23,227 nucleotides of DNA from positions 1-23,227 of the forward strand of contig JBAPTR010000029.1 in NCBI GenBank assembly GCA_049282265.1, written 5' to 3'. Positions 7,651-16,617 of the stretch are shown piece after piece (position 1 is the first letter of the stretch; each line of letters begins with the position of its first letter). The translations under genes and the position numbers were made by a program. A model generated the notes under the pieces. That model saw nothing but the letters and a program-made list of their open reading frames with translations. It was not told the origin of the DNA and did no database searches. The stretch is from CAYUCJ01 sp049282265 (GTDB taxonomy: Bacteria > Desulfobacterota > DSM-4660 > Desulfatiglandales > Desulfatiglandaceae).

Positions 7651-8916
7651 TCACCCTGAAGTCTTTGTTGTTTCTGCGGATTTCTGATCCCATACCTGTA
7701 CCAGGTAATCTTTCTGGTCTTCGAATTTTTGAGCCTGCTCTTCAACAAGAGCCTCAGCTTCCTGGGAAGACATCTCCCAGCTTTGCCGAACAAAGGAGGC
7801 CACCCGGGCAAAATAGAGCGGAGTCATCAGATCAAGCAGTTTGGTTCGGTTGACTTGCCAACTATGGAAAGTTGCTGCCAACTCATAAAGGATGCGGACC
7901 CAGGAATCAGTGGGAAGGTAAAACTGGCTTGAATCCATCTGTGCGGTGTTACTGATCTGATTGAAACACTCTTCGCAGAAAATCTCTTTCCACAAGGCTG
8001 AGAATTGCTGATAGCCTGTCTTGAAAAGTTCGATCAATCCTTCCAAGTTTACATTAACGGGCTCGGGTTCTACATACCCCTCGAACCCGAAAATCTCCAG
8101 TGCTTCGCTTCCTTTAATTTTCTTCCAATAACTCTCGTAACGCTCCATAAGCGAAAAAAGCGCTGAGAGCACCTGACGAAACATCGGTCCAAGGTGTTGG
8201 CCAGGATCTTTAGCGTCGTGGATCTTGACACCCAGATTGGACTGACAAATGCGAAAGCCCTGGGTGATGGCGCTCGTGGTCATCCAAATGTCGATTCCAA
8301 AACGGGCAACGTCCGTATCCCATACTTCTTGCTCGCTGTAGAATTTAGCCACATCTCTTGATATGGCAAAGTCCCCTCCAATGGGTTGACGGATCCGTTT
8401 TCCGTACAGTGCGCGGGTCAGGTTATACACGATATTGTTAGTGATAGTTCCGTCATATTTGTGCCTTACATATACAGGTGACACAAATTGGTATCCTTTC
8501 TCCAATACCGGATCCAGGAGATATTTTACCCAGTCCGCAGTAATACTCCTGAGGTCTGAATCCACCATGCCACAGGCATGAACATTTAACCGATTGGCCG
8601 CTTCGAATAGAGACCTTAGGGCAGTACCCTTGCCCGCAGGTCCACGATAAATGGAGACAATTTTTTCCTGCCAGGGTTTTATCTGAAATTCCTTAGCAGC
8701 TTCCCTTGTGTCGTCCGTGGAGCCCCCATCAGCGATTAGAATCACACTTCTCCGGTCTTTATAGTGTTTGGCAAGACCATTTGTGACCATTTGGACCACA
8801 TGCGTTATGGTCTTCTCATTGTTATACGAGGGGATGCCTATAAGGATATCTGCCGTTTCAATCTCCTCCAGTCGCTTGGATGTATAGCCCCGTAAGGCGG
8901 TGTCATAAACCATCAT
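7651..8916 (-). CDS. GT-A glycosyltransferase, glucosylglycerate/mannosylglycerate synthase-like
   Basis: Retaining-type GT-A glycosyltransferase of 421 residues. Visible motifs: nucleotide-binding IGIPSYNNEKTI (27-38), DGGSTDD (63-69), GPAGKGTAL (92-100), the metal-binding DSD (D119 and D121), and QPIGGDFAIS (177-186). The last corresponds to the Q-P-L-x-G-E signature of GpgS (GT81) and mannosylglycerate synthase (GT78). FGIDIWMTTSAITQGF also matches the GT78/GT81 acceptor region. The C-terminal 160 residues are mostly helical and have no motif I know. It would transfer a sugar from a nucleotide donor to a small acceptor such as 3-phosphoglycerate, D-glycerate or a glycosylglycerate. A GGGGGA ribosome-binding site precedes the ATG. 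It heads an apparent unit with korAB, which is an odd partner. Fold certain; donor and acceptor inferred. Confidence 0.72.
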   Translation of the reverse strand: MMVYDTALRGYTSKRLEEIETADILIGIPSYNNEKTITHVVQMVTNGLAKHYKDRRSVILIADGGSTDDTREAAKEFQIKPWQEKIVSIYRGPAGKGTALRSLFEAANRLNVHACGMVDSDLRSITADWVKYLLDPVLEKGYQFVSPVYVRHKYDGTITNNIVYNLTRALYGKRIRQPIGGDFAISRDVAKFYSEQEVWDTDVARFGIDIWMTTSAITQGFRICQSNLGVKIHDAKDPGQHLGPMFRQVLSALFSLMERYESYWKKIKGSEALEIFGFEGYVEPEPVNVNLEGLIELFKTGYQQFSALWKEIFCEECFNQISNTAQMDSSQFYLPTDSWVRILYELAATFHSWQVNRTKLLDLMTPLYFARVASFVRQSWEMSSQEAEALVEEQAQKFEDQKDYLVQVWDQKSAETTKTSG

Positions 8917-9441
8917 TATCCCCCTTTCTAATGCTTAATCCCAATGTTCCAGTTACTATGAAACCCAACGAAAGTATACCATGCCTTAATAACATATAGG
9001 GCTTTTCGAAGCAAACGGAGCGGAATTTCCACCCGGTTTTGGTCCAGATGGGGCGGTAAATCTTCTGATGTATAGAGTATAAGCAATATTTTTGCTTAGA
9101 AAAATATACTACGAGCGGATATTTTTCTCGGAAGTGTAACAGTACCGTTCAGAATCAAAAAAATTGAAACTCAACCCAGTTTTACCCTTAGAAGACCTGA
9201 AAGTATTACAAGATTTATGAGCGAGTTATCAATGGTAACGATGCAAAGGCACTGGCCATGGAATCGGGGGCAGGATTGATGGTGATCAAAACATTGTCGC
9301 GCCTTTCAAAGAGCGTCAGAAAGGTTCGCTCCCGTTCCCGTGCGCTTCTTATTGGATCTTTAGCCTTTCTGGGATTGCTTTGGATTGTCTTTGAGCTCAT
9401 TGGGGCCTTCCAACTTGAGCTTCCACCTGAATTCGTCTTCA
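8917..9441. other. Non-coding gap with AT-rich palindrome between glgB and the glycosyltransferase gene
   Basis: About 525 bases with no convincing gene. It lies downstream of glgB and upstream of the 7651-8916 gene, so it should hold a stop signal for the first and a promoter for the second. The clearest element is the perfect palindrome ATATTTTT-gcttag-AAAAATAT at 9086-9107, overlapping AAGCAA-tattt-TTGCTT at 9081-9097. On the minus strand the same stretch gives a TATACT hexamer (9081-9076) with a weak TTTTCT 16 bases upstream. That is a possible sigma-70 promoter for the minus-strand gene, but a weak one. Confidence 0.35.
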
Positions 9442-11367
9442 TTATGCTTCATCCCTCTTGAAATATACAATTGCCAGAGGAGGCAAAGTAATATTAACTG
9501 AGTAAGGGCGACCGTGGAAGGAGGTGGTTTCAGCTCCTACTGCTCCAAAATTTCCCTGACCACTGCCATCGTAGTCTTGGGCATCGCTGTTCAAAATCTC
9601 CCTCCATAGACCACCCTCCGGCACTCCGACCCTATAGTTGTGGTGTGGAACCGGCGTAAAGTTGCAGGCAATGACTATCGTATCCTCAGTTGAGCGCCCT
9701 TTGCGAAGTAGACTAAGAGTGCTCTGCTGAGAGTCGTTGCAATCGATCCATTCAAAACCCGCTTGATCAAAGTCCAGCTCATGCAGGGCCGGCTCATTTT
9801 TGTAGAGTTGATTCAAATCGGTCACCCACCGCTGAACACCAGAATGGGATGGGTGTTCCAGCAGGTTCCAATCTAGGCTCGTTTCGTGATACCATTCATT
9901 CCATTGTCCAAACTCGCCACCCATGAAAAGCAGCTTTTTCCCCGGCTGGGCATACATAACGCCGAAAAGGAGCCTCAGATTAGCAAACCTCTGCCAGTCG
10001 TCGCCGGGCATCTTCCGCAAAAGTGATCCCTTGCCGTAGACCACTTCGTCATGTGAGAGTGGAAGTACAAAATTCTCGTTAAAGGAATAAATCATACGGA
10101 AGGTCAGTTTGTTATGATGAAACTTTCTGTGGATGGGGTCTTCTGACATGTACGCCAGCATATCGTGCATCCATCCCATGTCCCATTTCATCCCGAAACC
10201 AAGGCCTCCCACATAGAGAGGGCGGGAGACCATGGGCCATGAGGTGGACTCTTCGGCCACGGTTTGAACATCGGAGTAGTTCTTATAGACCTCCTCGTTA
10301 AAGCGCCGCAGAAAGGCGATGGCCTCCAGGTTTTCCTTGCCGCCGTATTTGTTTGGAATCCACTCTCCATCCCTGCGACCGTAATTCAGATACAACATGG
10401 AGGCCACGGCATCCACCCGCAGACCGTCGGCATGGTACACGTCCAGCCAGCACAGGGCACTGCTCAGAAGGTAGCTCTGCACCTCCTCGCGTCCATAGTT
10501 AAAGATCAAACTGTCCCAGTCCGGATGGATTCTCTGACCAGGATCGGCATGCTCAAAGAGATACGTTCCGTCAAAATACCCGAGACTGTGCTCATCGCTC
10601 GGGAAGTGTGAAGGCACCCAATCCAGGATAACCCCTATCTCGTTCCGGTGTAATTGGTCGACCAAATACATGAAATCCTGGGGTGTCCCGTAACGGCTGG
10701 TGGGGGTAAAATAGCCGCTGGTCTGGTAACCCCAGGAGCCGTAAAAGGGATGCTCCATTACGGGGAGAAACTCCACATGGGTGAATCCCATACTCCTGAC
10801 ATATTCGGCCAGCCTGGGAGCGAGCTCGCGGTACGTCAAAGAACGGTTTCCCTCTTCGGGCATGCGCATCCATGAGCCCAGGTGCATCTCGTAAACAGCC
10901 ATAGGCGCATCGAGCGCATTCTGTTTCTGTCGATTCTCCATCCATTCCCCGTCGCCCCACACATAATCCAGATCCCAGACGATGGATCCGGTTTTCGGAG
11001 GCACTTCACTGTAGAGCGCGAACGGGTCGGCCTTGTCCACATGGTATCCGTGAAATCTGGAGGCAATATGATATTTGTAGTTGGCCCCCTTTCCGACACC
11101 CGGGATAAATCCCTCCCAGATCCCTGATTTTCTCCTGGTGCGCAGGGGATGACTCTCTTTATCCCAGCCGTTAAAATCCCCCATAACATATACTTTTTGG
11201 GCATCAGGGGCCCATACGGCAAAACAAGTGCCCTCCTTACCTTCATGTTCCATGGGGTGAGCCCCGAGCTTTTCATACAGCCGAAAATGGCTCCCCTCGT
11301 TGAAAAGATAGAGATCATCGTCTGTGAGTAGACTCATATTGTAAAATACTGTCTTCGCTATGTTCAC
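9442..11367 (-). CDS. glgB: 1,4-alpha-glucan branching enzyme
   Basis: Cytoplasmic GH13 enzyme that cuts alpha-1,4 chains of glycogen and re-attaches them through alpha-1,6 bonds. An N-terminal CBM48 domain (about 25-130; FAVWAPDAQKVYVMGDFNGW) precedes the catalytic barrel. GH13 motifs: ILDWVPSHFPSDEH (247-260), DGLRVDAVASMLYLNYG with nucleophile D319, TVAEESTSWP with acid/base E372, and LPLSHDEV with D440. The C-terminal beta domain ends at 641, normal for the family. The start used is a GTG at 11367 with GAGAGG about 12 bases upstream; the ATG at 11337 (MSLLTDDDLYLF) is the alternative and would match the usual N-terminus better, but has no clear ribosome-binding site. Only 16 bases separate it from glgA, so it is the last gene of the glycogen unit. 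Confidence 0.95.
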   Translation of the reverse strand: MNIAKTVFYNMSLLTDDDLYLFNEGSHFRLYEKLGAHPMEHEGKEGTCFAVWAPDAQKVYVMGDFNGWDKESHPLRTRRKSGIWEGFIPGVGKGANYKYHIASRFHGYHVDKADPFALYSEVPPKTGSIVWDLDYVWGDGEWMENRQKQNALDAPMAVYEMHLGSWMRMPEEGNRSLTYRELAPRLAEYVRSMGFTHVEFLPVMEHPFYGSWGYQTSGYFTPTSRYGTPQDFMYLVDQLHRNEIGVILDWVPSHFPSDEHSLGYFDGTYLFEHADPGQRIHPDWDSLIFNYGREEVQSYLLSSALCWLDVYHADGLRVDAVASMLYLNYGRRDGEWIPNKYGGKENLEAIAFLRRFNEEVYKNYSDVQTVAEESTSWPMVSRPLYVGGLGFGMKWDMGWMHDMLAYMSEDPIHRKFHHNKLTFRMIYSFNENFVLPLSHDEVVYGKGSLLRKMPGDDWQRFANLRLLFGVMYAQPGKKLLFMGGEFGQWNEWYHETSLDWNLLEHPSHSGVQRWVTDLNQLYKNEPALHELDFDQAGFEWIDCNDSQQSTLSLLRKGRSTEDTIVIACNFTPVPHHNYRVGVPEGGLWREILNSDAQDYDGSGQGNFGAVGAETTSFHGRPYSVNITLPPLAIVYFKRDEA

Positions 11368-11383
11368 CGATCAAGGACCTCTC

Positions 11384-12913
11384 TCATCTGTCAGCTTTTA
11401 TACGGTTTGGTTTTGGACCTTCGATCTTTCCCCTCTCAAGTGCTGGTCTTTCCATGACCGATCGATATAGTTCCAGATACCTTTGCGCTGAGCGGTCCCA
11501 GGAAAAGTCTGCCCTCATCCCATTGGCCACAATTTTTTTCCAAAGTTTGGCATTTTGGAAGAGGCCTACAGCTTCCTGGATTGACGCGTAAAAGGCCTTG
11601 GACTCATAACGACTAAACTTGAACCCGTTACCCGTTCCCGCCTCAGCATCGAAATGGTTAATGGTGTCATCCAATCCGCCGGTGGCCCGTACGACAGGCA
11701 CAGTGCCGTACTTTAGAGCATACATCTGTGTGAGCCCGCAGGGTTCGTAGCGAGACGGAATCAAAAAGATGTCAACGCCTGCCATGATCTCGTGGGCGAG
11801 GGGTTCGTTGAAGCCGATCGAAAGGCCCACCTGACCGGGATGACGATCAGCCGCACGCTGAATAGCCTCTTGAATCTGTTCATCCCCCGACCCCAGAACC
11901 ACCAACCCGATGTCCAGTTCAAGAACATCGTCCAGGATTTGGACCAGCAGGTCGAGCCCCTTTTGGGCATCGAGGCGGGAAATCATCCCCAGCAGTGGCC
12001 TTTCGGTCAGGGACGCATCAAGATTCAGCTGATTGATCAGTGATGCTTTGCAGCGGGCTTTCCCGACCAGGTCCTCAGGGGAATACTTGGCAGATAAATG
12101 GGAATCCCGGGCTGGATCCCAGCAGGTGTAATCCACCCCATTGAGGATCCCATGAAGCCAAGCACTTCGTCGGCGAAGTATGCCCTCCATGCCCATGCCG
12201 TATTCGGAAGTCTGAATCTCCTTAGCGTAAGTGGGACTGACGGTGGTAATCGCCTCGGAGTAATTGATACCTGCTTTAAGGAGGCTGAATTTTCCCCAAT
12301 ATTCAAGACCGTCCGCGTGAAAGAATTCAGTTTTAGGAAGTCCGGTTAGAGGAAACTTCTCTTCGGGAAAAAGCCCCTGGTAGCCCAGATTGTGAATGGT
12401 GAAAACGCTCGCAACACCCGAAAGGGTTGGGATGTCCCCATAAGGTCCTTTGAGCAGTGCCGGCACCAGCCCGGTTTGCCAGTCATGACAATGAACCACA
12501 TGCGGCTTAAAGGAAAGCGCCTCCGTTAGACGCAACGCAGCATGAGCGAAAAAACTAAAACGTTCCAGGTTATCGTAGTAATCTCCACCGGGGTTCCCAT
12601 ACAGGTTCGGCCGGTCATAAAGGTCCTCTCTTTCGATGAAATAGACCGGAATCCCGGGTCTGAGTTGAGTCTCAAGCACGTTTGCTCTAAAATTCTCTTT
12701 ACCAAGGGGAACTTCAAGGTTTTTGAGGATCGGCCGGAATTCATAGTTCCCTTCCCGGATGATCCGGTAAAAAGGAAGGACGAGTCGCACATCGAGCCCG
12801 AGGCGCTTCAGAGCGATGGGTAGGCTACCCGCTACATCTGCCAGTCCCCCAGTTTTGGCGAATGGCACGACCTCAGGTGACAAGAACAATACATTTAAAG
12901 CGTCTTTAACCAT
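11384..12913 (-). CDS. glgA: Glycogen synthase (GT5)
   Basis: Transfers glucose from ADP-glucose (possibly UDP-glucose) to the growing alpha-1,4-glucan. The N-terminal GT-B domain has the nucleotide-sugar motif KTGGLADVAGSLP (K20 onward). VVHCHDWQTGLVPALLK and VFTIHNLGYQG follow in the first half. The second domain carries PSRYEPCGLTQMYALKYGT and RATGGLDDTI, the family signature near residues 385-415. At 509 residues it is slightly longer than E. coli GlgA (477), with a basic tail after about 490 that I cannot assign. The ATG has a GGAG ribosome-binding site at normal spacing. It follows the gpgS-like gene by 50 bases and precedes glgB by 16, so the three are probably cotranscribed. No glgC is in the window, so the ADP-glucose source must be encoded elsewhere. 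Confidence 0.95.
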   Translation of the reverse strand: MVKDALNVLFLSPEVVPFAKTGGLADVAGSLPIALKRLGLDVRLVLPFYRIIREGNYEFRPILKNLEVPLGKENFRANVLETQLRPGIPVYFIEREDLYDRPNLYGNPGGDYYDNLERFSFFAHAALRLTEALSFKPHVVHCHDWQTGLVPALLKGPYGDIPTLSGVASVFTIHNLGYQGLFPEEKFPLTGLPKTEFFHADGLEYWGKFSLLKAGINYSEAITTVSPTYAKEIQTSEYGMGMEGILRRRSAWLHGILNGVDYTCWDPARDSHLSAKYSPEDLVGKARCKASLINQLNLDASLTERPLLGMISRLDAQKGLDLLVQILDDVLELDIGLVVLGSGDEQIQEAIQRAADRHPGQVGLSIGFNEPLAHEIMAGVDIFLIPSRYEPCGLTQMYALKYGTVPVVRATGGLDDTINHFDAEAGTGNGFKFSRYESKAFYASIQEAVGLFQNAKLWKKIVANGMRADFSWDRSAQRYLELYRSVMERPALERGKIEGPKPNRIKADR

Positions 12914-12963
12914 CTGATCTCCAAATCAATGAGCTGCACTTAGCATGCAGAGTCAAGCCGTAC

Positions 12964-14226
12964 TCACTCGTTATCAGCTTCCACGGCTTCCAAAATGCGG
13001 GTATAGATATCAGGCAGGCTGTAGCAGACCCGGTTCCAACATGGAATCAGCGTCGCCTCGTGCGGTCCCTTACTTTGTTCCCAAGCCGTCCATAAGAAAC
13101 CCCGAAAGTGTCGAACCGTGGCCTCTTCCTGATAGCGGTCATAGTTGAGGTCATTTACCTCTGCATCATCGCTGTATTTTCTGATGAATTTGAGAGCATT
13201 CTGATAGTAAGTATGCAGCATCATATCCACGAAGGCATCGTCCAAAGGAACGCCGTGCGATCGCATATAGGTCAGATAGAACTTGGCGATGTCCACCACC
13301 ATGCGATGCAGTCCCTTATTTTTGTCTTCCGATGAAAGCTCCTGATGCTTGTGTTCATAGTTGCGAATCAGGTCGATTTGGGCAATTTTTCGAGGAATGA
13401 GCTGGTCGTAAACTTGGGATAAGGTGGCTACTTCCAGTCCCCAGTCGTAGGCGATATTGATGCCGCGCGCCAACTGCGCTGTGAAGCTAAATTCACCTGC
13501 TAACGGATATTTAAAGCTTCGGTGATAACTGAAGAAGCGTCCCAGTTCAAGATGCCTTCGTGTATACATTAGGTCCATCATGGAATCTACAAAGGGCGTT
13601 ACAAAAAGTCTGGTAACTCTTCCTTTCATGGCCTTTTCTGTCAAGGAAATTCGGGCGTAGTAGCCTTTGCAGAATTGGAAATCGTTGTTGGGGTTGGCGG
13701 TGGGCTCGATGAGCCTACCCAGAAGGATGGGATCATAGGTGACGATGTCGCAATCATGGAGGGCAATCACGTCACAGTCTTCCTTGGCGAGAATATAGCC
13801 CAGTGCCATCCATACGGATTGCCCTTTTCCCTGTACACCCGTGGGGATCTCACGACTCTGGATTTCTTGGAATATTTTTTGGATTTGAGGTCCCTCTACC
13901 CAAACGATCTTCACCTCCCGATCAGAGATGCGAAGCCTTCCGAAATATTCTTTAGCCTCCTTGAACTGCCTTTCCTCCTGCGCCCCCCCCAGGGCAACGA
14001 CAATTCTATGCAGGTATTTCACTTTCTCGATACCGTCGAGTATCCGATCCAGTACTTGAGGATTCTGGATTTCCGAAAAGAGGGACGGAAGTAAAAGGGT
14101 GATTTTTTGATGGTGGGAGTATTTCTCCAGCTTACGTTCAAGGCTTGCTATATAGGTCTCGCGATCAAATGCCTCATGCAGAGAATGGAGCGTCGTGATG
14201 ATTCCTTCTTGATGAAAGTCGGCCAT
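12964..14226 (-). CDS. gpgS: Glucosyl-3-phosphoglycerate synthase-like glycosyltransferase (GT81)
   Basis: Predicted to transfer glucose from a nucleotide donor to 3-phosphoglycerate, giving glucosyl-3-phosphoglycerate, precursor of the compatible solute glucosylglycerate. The protein begins ADFHQEGIITTLHSL, followed by KITLLLPSLF (41-50), GVQGKGQSVW (130-139, the GKG loop) and HDCDIVTYDP (157-166) with metal-binding D158 and D160. FQFCKGYYAR, GRVTRLFVTPF and PLAGEFSF come next; PLAGEF is the GpgS counterpart of PLSGEYA in mycobacteria. At 420 residues it is longer than mycobacterial GpgS (about 324), with a helical C-terminal extension. An AAAGGAGG ribosome-binding site lies just upstream of the ATG. 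It sits between glgX and glgA in an otherwise pure glycogen unit. No matching phosphatase (GpgP) is visible here. Family call good; substrate by inference. Confidence 0.78.
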   Translation of the reverse strand: MADFHQEGIITTLHSLHEAFDRETYIASLERKLEKYSHHQKITLLLPSLFSEIQNPQVLDRILDGIEKVKYLHRIVVALGGAQEERQFKEAKEYFGRLRISDREVKIVWVEGPQIQKIFQEIQSREIPTGVQGKGQSVWMALGYILAKEDCDVIALHDCDIVTYDPILLGRLIEPTANPNNDFQFCKGYYARISLTEKAMKGRVTRLFVTPFVDSMMDLMYTRRHLELGRFFSYHRSFKYPLAGEFSFTAQLARGINIAYDWGLEVATLSQVYDQLIPRKIAQIDLIRNYEHKHQELSSEDKNKGLHRMVVDIAKFYLTYMRSHGVPLDDAFVDMMLHTYYQNALKFIRKYSDDAEVNDLNYDRYQEEATVRHFRGFLWTAWEQSKGPHEATLIPCWNRVCYSLPDIYTRILEAVEADNE

Positions 14227-14260
14227 AGGTCCTCCTTTCAGCTTTGGGTTTTCATTAAAC

Positions 14261-14315
14261 TACCCCGCCGCAAGCAGCGGGGTATCATCAAAAGCATTGA
14301 ACGCCCCAACGGGCG
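14261..14315. repeat. Two GC-rich hairpins between glgX and the gpgS-like gene
   Basis: TACCCCGC (14261-14268) pairs perfectly with GCGGGGTA (14277-14284) around an 8-base loop. CGCCC (14302-14306) pairs with GGGCG (14311-14315) around CAAC. Neither has a T-run long enough for a textbook terminator. They fill much of the 137-base gap inside the glycogen unit. They could be an intergenic palindromic repeat, an mRNA-stabilising or attenuating hairpin, or both. Confidence 0.55.
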
Positions 14316-14363
14316 GAGAATATAACCTTTGCGAGATGTAAAAATGGGACATTCGCGAGGGGA

Positions 14364-16508
14364 CTAATCTTCCCTATTTTTGTCTTTTGCGAGAAAGAGA
14401 GCCAGAGACCGCCCCTCCATGTGGAACTCGGCTTCCGCATTCACAGTAATCTTGGGGTTAGCCGAGTTCGGCGCTAAAGTGTAAAGGATCAGTTCCCACG
14501 GATGACCAGACGCCGGCAATTTGAACGGAACCGGGTCAGGATGTGCGTTTAGGAGAAGCATGAAAGTGGCGTCAGTGATTCTTCGACCTTTCTCGTCAAA
14601 CTCTCCGATGGCGTCACCCGCCAGGAGTATGCCGATGGTGCCAAAAGAGGACTGATTCCAGTCCTGCTCAGTCATTTCGTTGCCGTCGGGCTTCATCCAT
14701 TCGATATCCTTCAAATTCGAGCCGAAGAGCTTTCGCCCCCTGAAAAACCTCTTTCTTCGAAAGACCGGATGGTCGCGGCGAAGGCGGATGAGTTGACGCG
14801 TGAACTCAAACAGCTCTTTTTTGGGACCGTCAAGGCCCCAGTCGAGCCAATTGATTTCATTGTCCTGGCAGTAAGCATTATTGTTGCCCCCTTGGGTTCT
14901 GCCGATCTCGTCGCCGGCGAGGAGCATCGGAACACCCTGGGATAAGAAAAGTGTGGTGAGGAAGTTTCTTTCCTGCCTATCTCGCAATCTATTGATTTGG
15001 GAGTCTTTGGTGGGACCTTCCGTCCCGCAGTTCCAGCTCATGTTGTTGCCGGTACCGTCCTTATTGTCCTCCATGTTGGCCTCATTATGCTTCTGCTCGT
15101 AGCTGACGAGATCATTCAAGGTGAAGCCATCATGGCACGTCACAAAATTGATGCTCGCGTAAGGGTTCCGTCCGTCGTCTTGATACAGATCGCTTGAACC
15201 GGTCAGGCGATAGCCGAGTTCGGCTATCTGGCTCGCTTCGCCCTTCCAGAAACGGCGGATCGTGTCTCTGTATTTCCCGTTCCACTCACCCCAGAGCGGT
15301 GGGAAGTTCCCCACCTGATAACCTCCGTCACCGAGGTCCCAGGGTTCAGCTATCAATTTAACCCGGGAAAGTACGGGGTCCTGCTGGATGATATCGAAGA
15401 ATGCAGATAGCCGATCCACTTCATGGAGTTCCCTTGCAAGGGTGGAGGCAAGATCAAACCTGAACCCGTCTACATGCATTTCCAGGACCCAATAGCGCAG
15501 GCTGTCCATGATAAGCTGGGTGACACTCGGGTGCGGCATATTCAGGCTGTTACCGGTGCCGGTGAAATCGATGTAATATCGGGGGGCATCCGGATTAACG
15601 CGGTAATAGGAAAGGTTGTCGATTCCCCTGAAGCAAAGGGTCGGACCAAGATGGTTCCCCTCGGCAGTATGATTATATACCACATCAAGTATTACTTCGA
15701 TACCCACCTTGTGGAGCGCTTTGACCATTCGTTTGAATTCATGGACCTGTTCACCCATTACCCCGGAGCTGGAATAGCGGCAATCCGGGGAAAAAAATCC
15801 GATCGTGTTATAACCCCAGTAATTCGTGAGCCCTTTGTCAGTCAAGGGTTTGTTGTCCACGTGCTGGTGGACGGGAAGCAATTCGACGGCCGTGACTCCC
15901 AGGTTTCTCAAGTACTCCATGACACCGGGAGTGGCTATCGCCGCATAGGTCCCCCGTTTACCCTCTTCCACTTCCGGATGTCTTGCCGTAAACCCTTTTA
16001 CGTGCAGCTCGTAGATAACTGTTTCATTCCATGGGGTATTCAGAAGCCCGTCACCTTCCCATTCAAATGACGGGTCCGTAACGACACACTTTGGAATGAA
16101 AGGGCAGGAGTCCTGATCGTTCCGAGAAAGATCCGCTTTGGGGTCTCCAATCTCATATCCAAACAATGCATCATTCCAGTTAATCTTTCCGGCAATGGCC
16201 TTGGCGTAAGGATCTAAAAGTGCCTTGGATGGATTGAACCTGTGGCCTTTTTCGGGTTCGTAGGGGCCGTGGACGCGGTAGGCATAAAGCTGAGGTGGCC
16301 CGACTTCAGGAAGGTACCCGTGCCAGACAAAGGCCGTTCTCTCCGTCAATGGAATCACGACTTCAGGCTTCCCGGCCTTCGGGTTATCAAAAAAAAGCAG
16401 CTCAACAGCGGAAGCATGCTCAGAAAACAGGGCAAAGTTGGTCCCCTGCCCGTCCCAGGTTGCCCCCAATGGATAGCGTTTTCCCGGCCATTTGTTGTAT
16501 CTTGGCAT
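14364..16508 (-). CDS. glgX: Glycogen debranching enzyme (GlgX/isoamylase type)
   Basis: Cytoplasmic GH13 enzyme that hydrolyses alpha-1,6 branches of glycogen, usually short stubs left by phosphorylase. N-terminal CBM48 domain at about 10-130 (LGATWDGQGTNFALFSEHA); NETVIYELHVKGFT at 161-174 opens the catalytic domain. GH13 motifs: EVILDVVYNHTAEG (271-284), DGFRFDLAS with nucleophile D352, LIAEPWD with E388, and FVTCHDGFTLNDLVSY with D460. Length 714 is normal for TreX/GlgX. The ATG lacks a strong ribosome-binding site (only GGGTGTG upstream). The gene follows the small cytochrome gene by 109 bases and heads the glgX-gpgS-glgA-glgB series. Isoamylase and GlgX are difficult to separate by motif alone. 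Confidence 0.94.
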   Translation of the reverse strand: MPRYNKWPGKRYPLGATWDGQGTNFALFSEHASAVELLFFDNPKAGKPEVVIPLTERTAFVWHGYLPEVGPPQLYAYRVHGPYEPEKGHRFNPSKALLDPYAKAIAGKINWNDALFGYEIGDPKADLSRNDQDSCPFIPKCVVTDPSFEWEGDGLLNTPWNETVIYELHVKGFTARHPEVEEGKRGTYAAIATPGVMEYLRNLGVTAVELLPVHQHVDNKPLTDKGLTNYWGYNTIGFFSPDCRYSSSGVMGEQVHEFKRMVKALHKVGIEVILDVVYNHTAEGNHLGPTLCFRGIDNLSYYRVNPDAPRYYIDFTGTGNSLNMPHPSVTQLIMDSLRYWVLEMHVDGFRFDLASTLARELHEVDRLSAFFDIIQQDPVLSRVKLIAEPWDLGDGGYQVGNFPPLWGEWNGKYRDTIRRFWKGEASQIAELGYRLTGSSDLYQDDGRNPYASINFVTCHDGFTLNDLVSYEQKHNEANMEDNKDGTGNNMSWNCGTEGPTKDSQINRLRDRQERNFLTTLFLSQGVPMLLAGDEIGRTQGGNNNAYCQDNEINWLDWGLDGPKKELFEFTRQLIRLRRDHPVFRRKRFFRGRKLFGSNLKDIEWMKPDGNEMTEQDWNQSSFGTIGILLAGDAIGEFDEKGRRITDATFMLLLNAHPDPVPFKLPASGHPWELILYTLAPNSANPKITVNAEAEFHMEGRSLALFLAKDKNRED

Positions 16509-16617
16509 AAAATCACACCCGCGCCGGCGCCTGATTATGTAAAACAGAATGACTCAATTTTCAGAATCCATCATTTGGAATCGAGGGCAATGATCCTGCT
16601 TCCGAATAAGATCGCGC

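Noticed and set aside
9258..9461. Plus-strand frame of 67 codons with one hydrophobic segment (ALLIGSLAFLGLLWIVFELI)
   Set aside because: Could be a small membrane protein with AAAGG upstream, but the frame overlaps the glgB 3' end, the start context is weak and nothing similar is known to me; kept only as a possibility.
14261..14284. Rho-independent terminator of glgX
   Set aside because: Strong stem but no T-run on either side; terminator function is not supported by the sequence alone.
15423..16070. 215-codon plus-strand open frame
   Set aside because: Antisense to the catalytic domain of glgX; no domain recognised.
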